Shown one piece after another: positions 37,125 to 49,199 of a stretch of 64,000 nt of DNA. Both the position numbers and the translations under genes were made by a program. The notes under the pieces are model-generated. The model worked only from the letters and a program-made list of their open reading frames with translations, had not been told where the DNA came from and searched no databases. This stretch comes from Zonotrichia leucophrys gambelii (taxonomy: Eukaryota > Chordata > Aves > Passeriformes > Passerellidae): contig NC_088172.1 of assembly GCF_028769735.1 (NCBI RefSeq), forward strand, positions 65,193,075 to 65,257,074. Direction: 5' to 3'. The first letter of the stretch is position 1. Each line of letters begins with the position of its first letter.

Positions 37125-37126
<2 letters not shown>
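34943..37126. other. Unique non-coding sequence
   Basis: No gene was recognised. Open frames reach 133 codons (plus, 35550-35951) without recognisable motifs. The A+T-rich part at 36.3-36.96 kb is listed as a possible regulatory block. No transposable element signature was seen. Confidence 0.5.
36290..36960. promoter_or_regulatory. Candidate A+T-rich regulatory block
   Basis: This extended non-repeat block has many TAAT-type homeodomain cores, including TTATTAATTATAAT around 36520-36533, TAATTG at 36421-36426, and GTTAATC and CTAATC-like sites nearby. It also has an E-box-like CACGTG at 36378-36383. No frame is open for long. It has the texture of a deeply conserved non-coding element, but that can only be shown by alignment. 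Confidence 0.22.

Positions 37127-37160
<34 letters not shown>
37127..37160. repeat. (CA)17 dinucleotide microsatellite
   Basis: Seventeen uninterrupted CA units. Perfect dinucleotide runs of this length are usually length-polymorphic in vertebrates. Confidence 0.98.
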
Positions 37161-37163
<3 letters not shown>

Positions 37164-38236
37164 TTACTTTGCATGGTGTTTTCTCTAGCATCAACCCTGC
37201 ATTTATATGCGCATCTGCAGACTATCCGCTACAATGCTGCCTTTAGAGCAATGTCAAATTTACTGCTGTAGCATCCAGAGCACAAAAGAGCATGAGCTGT
37301 ACCCGTGGTGCTGAGAGACATGACCCCATCACAAGCTGGACGTGACCTCATGCTGGAAAGACACCTGCCTGGTTAGATGTTGCAGGCTCTGGTTCATGAC
37401 TCTGTAAGGGAGCATGGCCAGCCTGGGGCATTTTGCTCCCACATGAAGCCTTTATGTCTGTGGCAAATGAACCATTTCACGAAATCTCATGGTACTCAGT
37501 CTCTGTCTGAGCCCCACTCCATGACAGGGAATTGGTGGGGTAAATGTCATCCTTTTACAGCAAGTTAGAAGAAAGGTGATCATGCTCACAGTGGTAGACA
37601 CAATGCATTCCTTGGTCTGAGGTTGTCTCATAAGATGAAACCAGCACTTCAATGTCTGTCAGAGTTTATTTTTAACAGAAATGCTCCTCTGTTGCTCACT
37701 AATCCCTATGGGCCTATGCACTGAGCTCTTTCTACAGGCAAGATGTGGAAGGGACTGCAAAGGACCTGTGGCAAGGCCAAGGGCGGGGTCTCAGTGCATT
37801 GCCTGCAACATCAAGTGAGCTCTCTGCTAGAGAATATCAACAACATGGAATCCTCTGAGGCACTTCTGCCTTTCCTGGCACCACAGAAGGTAACAACAGC
37901 CCTGTGCCCATGGCTCTCTGGGCTTCAGGGTGAGCCCTCCTTGCCCCCCTCTGCTCTTCACAGCAGTGGAAGGCATGCCCACTGCTGAGGCGACCTTCAC
38001 GTGTGTCCAGCTGGGCAACTGCATCCGTCAGGAATGCTGGAACAATATCATTTACAAATTGCTTGTGGGTCATAAACTGAGGAAATTTTAAAATGTTCTC
38101 TAAGACATTTTGATTCATTTGTTGTCCCATTTGTTCTCCTGTAGATTCAAGCAAGGAGCATAAGAGATGGGTATATTTTCTTCCTTGCTTCTTTTTGTAT
38201 GTGGAACTAAATTAGATCTCTGTGCTGCGACTGGGC

Positions 38237-38243
38237 TATAAAA
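38237..38243 (+). promoter_or_regulatory. Candidate TATA box
   Basis: TATAAAA lies within GGGCTATAAAAGGG, a near-ideal TATA box with the G+C-rich flanks typical of strong RNA polymerase II core promoters. A start site would be expected near 38267-38270. No open frame, first exon or CpG island follows, and the motif may be fortuitous. It could serve a non-coding transcript. Confidence 0.2.
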
Positions 38244-38735
38244 GGGTCTCCAGTGCAGGCAGGGCAGGTGATTCAAAACAAAAGGCCTTGATTGAAGTGG
38301 TTACAATACACAGAACCACTAATGTTATTCTGGGCCATTCAGTGTGGTTTATAGCATTGTATGACAACAAACAAAGATGAAACTCACTGTGCTTACTGAC
38401 TCAAGAAATTTTTCTTCAATTTATTTTGTCTCACTTATTTAAAGAATTTATTTTAAAGGTTTGGAACGTTTTGTGACTTCCCCCCTTCCCCACCCCCCAG
38501 ACCATTTTCCTGTCCCCAAAGCCCTTTTTATCAAAGATATCTTTGTAAATAACCTCTTTTTCTTTCTGTGCACTGGGCTGTCCTGCCAAATTAGCTGTGC
38601 TGCCATGGAGACGTGGCATCAGCAATCCTTGTTCTTTTTCTGTAGGATTTCACTAGGCCCTTGTCTCAGGCCTTGACTAAATTAGAAAAAATAATGAGAT
38701 ATTGAGTGTAAATGTTATATTCTTAAAGTTGTTCA

Positions 38736-38769
38736 TAATGGTGCTGTAAGTGTTGTAATGGTGCTGTAA
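38736..38769. repeat. Short tandem duplication, 20-bp period
   Basis: TAATGGTGCTGTAA occurs at 38736-38749 and again at 38756-38769 without a mismatch, a period of 20 bp. Confidence 0.85.
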
Positions 38770-38939
38770 TATTTCACCATGCAATGTCTTTGCTTTTTGC
38801 TGAATACAGATGTCTGTTGGGTTTTAATTTATCCTACAATTCAAGCAGGATATCAATGCCCTTACTTAGCAAATAAACTGGTTAGAGAGATAGTAATCTA
38901 TATATGTCTAAACAGTGAAGAAAACAAATGAGCCTTTTA

Positions 38940-38980
38940 GAAATATTAAATATAAATATAGAAATATTAAATATAAATAA
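38940..38980. repeat. Two-copy 21-bp A+T-rich tandem repeat
   Basis: GAAATATTAAATATAAATA begins at 38940 and again at 38961. The unit is 21 bp and essentially identical. A further ATAAATATTT follows. No family is known to me. Confidence 0.88.
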
Positions 38981-39321
38981 ATATTTGTTTACTTTTCTTG
39001 TTTGGCCTCTCTGTAAAACATGCTTTCAATATTTAGAAAGATAATAAAGGCCATTTATTTACAAAATGGACAAAACAATATCTCTGTTCTACCTTTGGCT
39101 GAAAATCACGCTTCTGTAAAACTTGCTGCACATACCACGTGAGATACATCCCATTACACATCCATATTTCTTGCATCCTGTGTTCAGTCAGTCCTACAGT
39201 CCTACGTTGTTTCAGGAGGGTAAGTAAAGGGTTATTTCTGCAGGAAAACTCCAGACTTTGACATTTCCTGATGGAAAAAGGCAACTTAAAACCCACTCTG
39301 CCAAGAATTTCCCTGTGAGCT

Positions 39322-40326
39322 TCAAAAGGGAGCTTTATGAGACAATTAAAAATGTTTGTATAAATACATTAGCAACAAAAGGAGGGCTCAAGGAATCTCC
39401 ATCCTTTATTGGATGTGAAAGGAAACATAGTGACAAAGGATGAGGAAAAGCCTGAGGTACTCAATGTCTTTGCCTCCATGTACAATACTAAAACCAGTTG
39501 TTCTCCAGGTATTCTGCCCCCTGAGCTGGAAGACATGGATGGGCAGCAGAATGAAGCCCCCATATTCTGGGGGAAATTGATCAGCAGCCTGCTGCAGCAC
39601 TTGGGCACACAGGGGTCTCTGGGGCCAGAAGGGATCCACCCAAGGATTCTGAGGAAGATGACCAAGTTGCCCACCACACCACTTTCCATCATTTGCCAGG
39701 AGTCCTGACTCACCAGGGATGTCCCACTTGACTGGAAGTCAGCAAATGTGATGCTCATCTACAAGAAGGTCCAGAGGGAGAATCTGAGGAACCACAACCC
39801 AGTCAGCTTGACCTTGGTGCCCAGGAAGGTCCTGGAGCAGATCTCTTGAGGGCCATCATGTGGCGTGTTCAGGACAACCAGGGGATCAGGCCCAGCCAGC
39901 ATGAGTTTATGAAAGGTGGGTGCTGTGCTGCTTGGCCAACCCAACGTCCTGTTGTGACAAGGGGATCTGCCTGGTGGATGAGGGAAAGGCTCAGGATGTT
40001 GTTTACTTAGGCTTTGGTACAGCCTTTGACACCGTTTCAAACAGCATTATCCTGGAGAAACTGTCTGTTCATGGCTTGGAAGGGGCATTGTTTGCTGGGT
40101 TAGACACTGGCCAGAGAGTTGGACCCAGAGAGAGGTGGTGAATGGAATTAAATCCATCCGGAGCCTGGGCACTGGTGGGGTCCCTCTAGGCTCAGTAGTA
40201 GGGCCAGTTCTGTTTGATACCTTCATTGGTGATCTGGACAGGGGGATTGGTTCAGTGGTGGACTTGGCAGTGCTTGGCTACTGGTTGGACTCAATGTTTT
40301 GAAAGGTCTTTTCCAACCTAGTCTAA
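39322..40326 (+). mobile_element. CR1 LINE with partial reverse transcriptase, internally deleted
   Basis: This is a decayed CR1 ORF2 in sense orientation. A spacer segment before the polymerase reads DVKGNIVTKDEEKPEVLN near 39412-39465. Reverse-transcriptase segments follow: 'SLGPEGIHPRIL' (motif 0/1 region, near 39618-39653), 'ANVMLIYKKVQRENLRNHNP', 'QDNQGIRPSQHEFMKG', 'LVDEGKAQDVVYLGF' and 'TAFDTVSNSIILEKLSVHGL'. The last part is 'GDLDRGIG' at about 40230-40252. CR1 normally continues with the FADD catalytic box, but here the sequence jumps directly to the 3' UTR ('cagtggtggacttggcagtgct', 'ggttggactcaatg', 'aaaggtcttttccaaccta'). Stops and frameshifts occur throughout (for example the stop after 'IICQES' at about 39706). 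The element is inactive. The 5' limit is approximate, and no target duplication was found. Confidence 0.93.
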
Positions 40327-43300
40327 GTTAATCAGAGTTCCTTGTTAAATAATGTACTTTCTCCTCTGAAAATATACACAGTGACAGGACTAATAAGGAA
40401 CCATAAACACCATCCAGAGAGCTGACAAGTGTTTCAGTAGCAATCGAGTTAGATAATGAGATTTTTTTCCCTGCAGTGTTTTCATTTCCCCAGGGATAAC
40501 TCAGGGGAGTTTTTGAATGAACTAACGTGAGCAAAAAAGGCAGAGCTGCATTTTGAAATTTCAGTTTTCCAGGAATATTTTTTTGCATTGCAGAGTCAGT
40601 TTCCTGTTCCTTCTCAAAAGATGCCAGATCAATGGCTTTTTAGCAGAAATAAGCAATAGAAAATGAACAAAAAAAAATTCCCTAGGAAACTTCACCTCTC
40701 CTCCCCTCCCCACCGCTGACACTGTGTTTGCAAAATAGGTCAACGTTCACACTGAAGCCATTGAGTTTGCACAATCACTTCCCTTTATGAAGATGTCATC
40801 TTATGGTATTGACCCCTTCCACAGCAGATGGAAATTCCCTGAGTGCAGCTACCTGCACAACCCCTGAAGTGCAGTGATCTCAGCTGGGGACAGGATGACT
40901 TTGTTATGCAAGCCATCATTCTCACTGCTAACAGGACAAGAGTCCAGAAAAGTAACAGATAAGAAAGTCCCTTTGAATTTACTTCCTGGAGTGTTTTTTA
41001 CAACATATTCTATGAGAAAAGATGATCTCTAGAGGAACTGTAATTTCTTCATGCAGTTCCTAGTCTGAGTGGCACAATTTACAGATGGACCCTCCATGCA
41101 CTGCTGCAGGGCATTACTTGAAAAAGGGCCTTAAATGAAAAAGGCCTTTAAAAAGGGCCTCATCAAAATTCCTAAAAGAGCATTTGTCTTTGAATGTCTG
41201 ACAGACTTAAATGTACTGCTTGGACACCAGAATAAAGTTGATGAGTGTTAGCTGAAATCAGTGGTCTAGCACTAATATGGTGTCACAAATTTTAAAGCCA
41301 CAAACTATCAGAAAATTCCTAATATTGAAGAGAATTTTCTGTTCCAAGGTCTACTTTGCTGTTGATTCAGCTTCCCTATGTCTCAATGGGTTCAGAATTC
41401 CCTGCTTCCTTCATGCAACTCTAACCACAAATGACTCAAGGTCAACCTTTGGGGTTGGGCTTGTGGACACAGACCAAGCTCCAGCTTACCCAGAGCCTTG
41501 GAGGAAAAGGGTGTTGGCCTTTCTGCTGCTCAGGAGCAACATCTGCTGGCTGCTGAGGACCTGCTGCCAGGAAGCCCAGTTAGAGGCAGCTGGCTTGAAA
41601 ATTATTAAAACCCCATATTTTTCAACACTGAGATCTTGAGCTACGTGTTGCTGGGAGGAAACAAGGTGCTAGAAGCAGTTATGGACCATGTGTTTGTTGT
41701 TCTGGGATAAGTCACTTCTGAAGCATAAAAATGTTCAAGAGTCCTGCAATGGATGGGGAGGTTTCTCCAGCTGAGTCTGCAAGAATAATAAAATATTCAC
41801 CAGCTTTTGCTTGTCACTGTGACATCCTTTGATGGAGCCACAGCTCGCAGCTGTGACAGACTGTTAAAAGCAAAGTGGTTTCCTTACTTTTAGAGGAAAG
41901 GATTTGTGAAGCAGGGGTGTGGCACAAATCAGGATGGACTCTCTCACATCCCAGCTGGACCATGCCAGAATATCCCAGGAGAAATTCCGTTCCCTTACCC
42001 AAATGGCTTTTCATGTCCTCACAAAGCAGCAGCAGTCGAACCACCGTGGCTGTGTCCTGCTGTCCTGAGACCCCATGGTTTGAGGAAGCCCTTTTAATCT
42101 CATCTGGTTACTACCTGTGAAATGGCAAGAGAGGAAAGCATAATGTGCCTCCCTCATCTCCTTGCAGAAATTCCCAACCAAACAAACAATCCCACATGGC
42201 TATCCGGGACACTGTAGAATTGAATGCTGGTAAGTTATAGGACATCTGGAGGTGTTCTAGAAAAAATGAATATTAAATGTTTCAGAGTAAGTTTCTTCTA
42301 CCTTATGATGTTGGGGTGGAAAGTGGTGTTACATTATGCTAAGTAAGAAATTGTTGACTGTGTTACTGTTAATAGGACACAATACTCATTCCCATTTTAT
42401 ATGGATCAGGGGAAGAACCAAGAACTGCCTTTCTTATGAAGCTGAAAAAATTGCGAGCACCACCTTTCATACATAAAATTAAGAGATATCCTCAAAAAAC
42501 CCCAAAGGCAATATTTTCAGGGACATTTTAAGAAAGGCTATTCCTCTAACTGTGACATGCAATTGTCTTTCAAAATTATGTTTCTACAGCTGTTTAACTT
42601 AAAATATTATGTATATGAACACATATTTACTATTTAAAATGGTGATTATCATAAATCTAAATATGTTTAAAGATATTTTTGAGTTTTACATTGGTTTATA
42701 AAACACTTACTGTCCCCAGTTTAGTTAATTTCAGTATAAAACCAAAGCTCTGCAATATCAATATTTTCCATTTTATTTTAATGTATTTAAACCTTGTTTA
42801 CTCAAGGAAAATATTCCTTCATTAGTGCATTTGAGGTAAGAATAAACACAGTAAATACCATGGAATTGAAGAAGCTGACATAATGATAATCTGAAGATAA
42901 ATTATTGGATCATTTTCTAATATTTTTCCTCTGAAGTGTGCACAAACACTCTGATAAGTATCTCAGTATCTGATTTTTCTTCAGATCCAAATTTGCCCCA
43001 CTACATTCTTCATTTCTCAGCTCTCCAGTAATATTTAAAGTAGTCCAAAAAGTTGGCATTCTTTCAACAAGAGAAGTCTGTACAAAGGTAAGACAATTCT
43101 GTCCTGAGAATTTGAAAGGTCAAATGACCTATGAAGAAAAATCCCTTTCCTGTTCTTCTGTTTTGGCATTTCATGCTAACAGAAGGGAGACCCTTTAATG
43201 ACCACAGTCACTGTCAGTAATGCTTGCTTGTAACTTAAATATGGATGAACATGTTCTATTATAGCAGCTCTTTGTTCTAATCAAATAATTTATTTAAAAA

Positions 43301-46300
43301 ACCCCTTTACTACAATGTAGAAGACCTCTATAGGTTATCTGGTCATTCCTTTTGATTTTCATTATACATTATCCTTACAGAGCTTAAAATTTATAGGTGG
43401 AGAGTCCACAGATGAAAAATATATTTTAACAGTTCAACAATATTTCAAGATTTTTTTCCCTATATGGATAAGAGTCTGAGACTCAAGGTACTCAGAATTT
43501 ACATAAATTTAAGACTGATGAAATGAAATGTTGATATAGTGGTGATTTCTTTTTCTGGTGGAAGAAGAAAAAGTATTGGCTAATGACCATAAAGATCAAG
43601 TGATAAGTTATCTTCTCATGTCTTATTGTACTCTTTTAGCTACAGGTGAGTGATTAGCTTTAAGGAGACATTCCTGCTTCTTTTTGGAAACAAATTTCCA
43701 CCAATTTGTTTCTATCAACTTGGTGTGTACCATGAACTCAACATCAGCTTCTTAGCTGAGGATACTGATGCAAAAGTTATGCCAAAGTACAACCTTCTTG
43801 TTTCACATTTTCAGAAATTTTAAAGGTAGCTTGTTCTGCTAGGAAATAAGGAGTTAATGAAATATTGGATTTCAGTTGTGTGTAACAAACATCAAGCAAC
43901 ATTTTTATAAGACAAAGTAGCAACAGAGGGATAAAATATATTCTTTTAATCAAGTCCATAATTATTTTCTCGGTGGAAGAAGAGCCAATGTAATTTTGGT
44001 GAGACACAAAGATCTGCTTCTTCCAAGATGTGTCATTTAACTGTGGGTGAATCTTGGAAAGCAATATTTAATTACTGTCATGGTCATGGATCTGTATGGA
44101 AGATGTGTAAACCAGAAGTGATATATGTCTGCTGCTTTTGCAGCTTCTGCATGAGCTTTTATTTATTTCCATCTTTCTTGAAACCTAAAAATGTTTTATG
44201 GAGATTCTCATTATCAGTCATACTGAAATTATTATTGAGTCCTTTTTTAGTAGTCCACCTCATGTAAATGGCAAATTCTACATGAGATCTGGCAAATTTT
44301 ATGGTAAATGTTACTGATTTTTCTCATCCATGCAAAAGAAATCTGTTGACTATCCTTTTCCTTAGAGACTGCATTTTGTTTTTCTGCTTCAGTGTCAGAA
44401 TTGTAGTCCTTACAGAGATATATAACCACCCACTGAAAATACAGAAAGAGTATGTAAACTCAGGCTTTGATCATGGTCACTGTCTGCCCTGCCCTTGCTT
44501 CTAGTTGTCTATGGACATTTTATAAAATATTGCTATAAGCATTCAGATTATGATGAACTTAAGAAATAAAAAGCACCTTTAGACACCAAAATGTTAAATT
44601 TAATAATAATCCTAGCCACAACTCTTTAATACATGTTCAGATTACAGCTGAAATGATTTCACATAAAATTTTGCAAAATTTTGGATTCTTTATTTTAAAG
44701 AAGCAACTTAATGTGACTATTTGGGATTTGATGCATAAGACTTCACCTCAAAAAAATGGGGGATTATGGAAAAATTATTTAGAAGAATCAGCTCAGTCTT
44801 AGGGTCTGTAAGCACTCACAAAATCATGCTTTATGTCCTAAATTGTTGTCCTGATTGTTGTCTTCCTCAGCCCAGGCTGTTCAGCAAACCAGCAGAAGCT
44901 TCACTGCAAATCCAGTGGGATTTCCAACTATTTTGAGGTACTTCTCCCTGTGTTTGTTATCTTTGTTGGATAAGGACATAAACAAAAAATGAGGTTTGCC
45001 CCTACCACCAGGGATCCCATGTCTCTTCCAAGCTCTGTCTCACAGGTATGAAACATTCCTCTTGGAATCCCTTGGACTTTCCACCACCTACAGTAACAGT
45101 TTGGAATGCAGTTTGGCAAACATCTCCTCTGAGCTCCCCCAAACTTACACTTCAAGGAAGCTTGCTTGAAGCCTGTTGGGAAAAAAGAACACTACTCAAG
45201 GGCTGTGCCATGGCTGGAGTCACAATTCACTGAGCTTTAGCAAGAAAATGTGTTGCTGGAAACATAAAATGATTGTTATGTATTAGGCAATGTCTCTTTC
45301 CACACATTTCCTTTCTTACATTTTTTCTAACGTGATGCAGAAGCAAAAAGCAGAGGACCAGGTTAAAAGCATGTTTTTACAGGCAAAGCCTCCCATGCAA
45401 ACCTATATTCACAATTTTCATTTCAGATGTGTAATTTAGTGCAGTCTTAAGACATCCCAAAAGAAAACCCATTTTTGCTCCCTGCTTTGTGGTGAGTTTT
45501 TTGTTACCAGACTGTGACTTCAGGCTAAAATCTACACTGAAAAATGAGGTTTAATTAATGGTTATATTGTTTAATGTGACATTGCTAAGGCTGGATTAAT
45601 TGATTCGCCCTTCTTTTTACTGGGATAACAAATCAAAGAAATAAAGGCTGGTCCCTTCTAATTGCAGGCAAGTGGGATGCTCTGTGCCAGCCCTCCTCTG
45701 CTTTCCACAAGCCTGGAATTCATCTTCTCTCACCCAGCCCTCATACAGAGCAAGCAAGGAAAGAAAACACCTTGGCTGCTCTATGGTTACTCATCCAGCT
45801 GAAATGGGCAAAACCCAACACTGAAACAGCCTGATTCCAACAATATAAAGCAAAATAAAATGTCCACAAGAATCAAAACCCTTCAAAATCAATGTCCAAG
45901 CACATTTTTCATAGTGCTGTCTGGGACAAGCTTCCAGTGTAAATTTAGCAGCAAAAATCCTTTGCTACCAGATTAAGCCCTTGCACAAATATGTTTTTAC
46001 TTTAGGAAAGTTTAAGCAAGGCTGAGATGGAGGGTGGAGGGTGAGGTTGCATACAAAAGTAAAGGGGAGCTGAGTATTTTCAACATAGGTTTGTAGGGGG
46101 AAGCCCAACACTGCATATAGTTTAAGAACCAGCAAATTAGAGCTGGAGCAAGCTCAAGAGCTGGTTAATGACTCCAGTATGAGTCCTCTGGTGCAGAGAG
46201 TTGGGTATGGATCAAGTGAGATTGCCATCAGGTAGAGATATACAAAATGCCAGCGTGAAATCTTGTATGCCACTGAAATCCCAAGTCCTGCCTTCTGCCA

Positions 46301-47480
46301 CGTTTTTGGTCTCTCTTGGGCACATTTCTTCCTGTTGCAGCTGAGGAGCTGGTCTGATACCAACCCTTTTGTCTGGAGTGAGTCAATGAAGAGCACAAGA
46401 CGTTTATAAGTAACTAATAGTTCGTGTCAGGATAGATCCTTCAGGGCCTCCAGCAGTGTCTTGGAAAAAAATTTATCTTCCCTTCTTAGACATGTTGTTA
46501 TTAATAAACCCCCTGCCTCAGTAACTCCACAAGTTCACCAATCTGTTCTTTAAAAGATTTCACCTATTTTCTGGGGTTGCATTGTTGCTGCAAGCCATCG
46601 CTTTTTCATTCTTTTTGACAATTACAGTATGTCTCATGGCAGCAAGGAAATGAAGTGATAAAGACACATTTCTTTCTGCTAGTGTGTAGTGTGTGGAATT
46701 TACTCACTGGCCTTTTCTTCAATCAGAAACTTTTAAGATAAAAAAATATTTCTGCTGTTCACCTTGGATAAGTGATCTTCTGTGTTTGGTCATTTGTCTG
46801 TGAAAGTCACCAGGCTGGAAATTGTGCCTATCTCAGATGTATAAACTACTGCTTTTGCTGACCTATATTGTAGAGGAAAGTTTGGGAAAAGGAAATCAGG
46901 TTGTGATTTCATTCTCCCAGATAAATGCCAGCACCACAACCAACACTCTGAGCACTGTTCATTTCAGAAAGGCACTGGGAAGAAGAAAGCTGCTTGGGAA
47001 TGTAGGGTGGGAAAAATGAGATAGACTGCAGGTCCACAACTGTTACAGTGCTGCTTTATGGCTGCTTCTCATGTACATTCAATATTTGTCTGCTGCCCAT
47101 CTCTCAGGTTTGATCCAGGAATGGTTTGACCAGTTCCTTCCACTGGTCTGCACTCTGGCTCCACAGTGCCTGCTGTGCTCCCAGTGATGGGGGCTTTGAT
47201 GTGACCCTGCCTCCCTCCCCTCCTGGGCAGGACCCCAGCCACCCCTGGGTCTCACGTTGCTGCCTGAGGATGTTCCTGCAGCTCTCCCCAGTCCCACCAG
47301 CCCTCTTTGACTGAAGTCAGTGCATGGAGGATGAGCTCTCCCATTCCTACGAGCTCATGCTGGGAGTGCCTGGGAAAGGAGCAGCTAACACTGACCCCCA
47401 GGGCTGCTCTCCTTCCTCCTGCTTGGGACATGATGGTTGGCCACTGTCTAGGATGCATTAAAATCCTATCTTTTCTGCAG
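40327..47480. other. Unique, mostly A+T-rich non-coding sequence
   Basis: No gene or recognisable repeat. Open frames reach 120 codons (plus, 41277-41639) without motifs. 42.2-45 kb is strongly A+T-rich with short frames only. A small local repetition of AAGGGCCTT/AAAGGCCTTT-type words lies at about 41116-41162. A TTAATTGATTCGCCC segment near 45.6 kb looks constraint-like but is not analysed further. Confidence 0.55.
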
Positions 47481-47503
47481 CATCCATCCATCCATCCATC
47501 CAT
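47481..47503. repeat. (CATC)n tetranucleotide microsatellite
   Basis: 23 nt of perfect CATC repetition, about 5.8 copies. Confidence 0.95.
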
Positions 47504-49199
47504 TAATTATGAGGAGTTTCTCTTCAAATCCAGCGTATGGCAGAGAAATGCATAATGTGTTATCCTCAAGTGCCTTTCCTGTAGAAGAATGCTTTTTTGC
47601 CGTCTCTCTGAATGTTTCCAGGAAGCCCATGACAAAATTTTAGCTGTGTCAAAGAATCCAATATTAGGATACTTTGATGGATTTTCATCACAGATAATTT
47701 ATTTCACTCATTTTCATAACATCATTCTTTAATCCTTCCTCTAGCAGCATGACTTATTCCTCTCTCTTTTCAAATTATGACTCAGAGATGGATGTCAGCA
47801 GGGCCTTGCTCACTGCACAGGAAGGGATTCTCATTTTCCCCTCTGCCTAACGTTGGTCTTCTGCATACAAGCCACCATAAAATGTAAGGGTTTTTAATCA
47901 TTCTCTTGTGCTACCAAAACACAGTGTTTTTACTATCTGATATTGGTAGTAAGAGCTTTGTGAGTCCTGTGGTTATTTCTGCTTTTTGTGTCTTTTTTCC
48001 CCCAATACTTGTTCCTCTAAATATGAAATGTTTCTTTAGTGCAATCTGGGTTCCTTTTCCTTATGCACTACACACATTTCAGACTCTGCCAGATTGCCTT
48101 TGGAGCTTTTTGCTGTACCTTCACTGGTGCTTGTGCCCCCACAAATTGTCTATAACCTGCAGGTGTAATGTACACTTTATCTCACCCAGTCCTGGTGGCT
48201 CCCTGCTGGACCCACACCCAGCTCAGGACATTGCTGTCTCTGGTTACCTGCTGTTTGCAACATCCAGAGAATTCCTAGCTTTTGGTGCTTTTATCCAAGC
48301 TGGAATTAATTTCAATTTCACTTCTGCAGGATAATTTTGTGGGGTGAGGTATCAAATGCTTCCAAAAAGGCATTTATGGTACCACATTCCTTCCATTGTA
48401 ATTAGATTTTAAAAACTATCAGTGTTGATGCCAGGTATAATTGGATTTCTGGAAACACAGTCAGAGAGGAGTGTGATCTGAAATGAGCTTTGAATAAAGT
48501 GCCAGTAACTCTTACATGCTAATACCTGTTCTTGCAAGTTACTCAACCTCCTCACCTCTCTTCCCCTAAATGTGAAGAAAGAAGAATTAAACTGTAAAAT
48601 AAGAACTGTGTACTGTGTTTACTTGTGTCTTAAGGTGCTAAGAGCTGATTAACACTCAAGAAATATATAACCTATTATTTTAATTCCTCCGCTTCTTTTG
48701 GAGTCAAAATCCTTAATTGAATGAATACATTTACGCCTAAATTTCAGTCTTCAATAGTGCTGAAGGTTTCAGATCCTGGTCCTCTCAGCATTCTCATCAT
48801 AAACACAATGTGATTAGTGAAAATTAAACTAAACTTTGAAGATCATCGCCAGCCTCACTACTTTACCTTTTCCTTAAAAGCAATCCTGATTCCCATTTCA
48901 ATTTATATTGGTAGTTCAAGACCTCTTTGAATCTGTGTACATATTTACTCAAGGTTCAGTGTAAGTTCTTCATGTTACCTAAAGCTTTGCAAATGTTTCA
49001 TCTTAGCTCACTGATCTGTGGATCTATAATTTTTCATGATGTTCCTACCATTGTTTTTCTCCACAGTTTCATAGGTAATTGCTTACCTGAAATCTGCTGG
49101 GGTGAAAACACAACAGTACACAAGAATCCAGCAGTTTTCTGGAGTGCAGTGATGATAAATTTGTGACACGGGATTGAGGAGCAATCACGAGGTGACCAT
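47504..49199. other. Unique non-coding sequence, no gene recognised
   Basis: The largest open frame is 142 codons (plus, 47906-48334), Phe/Leu/Pro/Ser-rich because of pyrimidine-rich sequence. It has no domain and no splice or poly(A) context that I would trust. Confidence 0.5.

Noticed and set aside
37127..37160. His-Thr repeat peptide in a 71-codon frame
   Set aside because: Translation of the (CA)17 microsatellite.
47906..48334. 142-codon plus-strand frame rich in Phe, Leu and Pro
   Set aside because: Pyrimidine-rich composition, no domain, no splice or promoter support.
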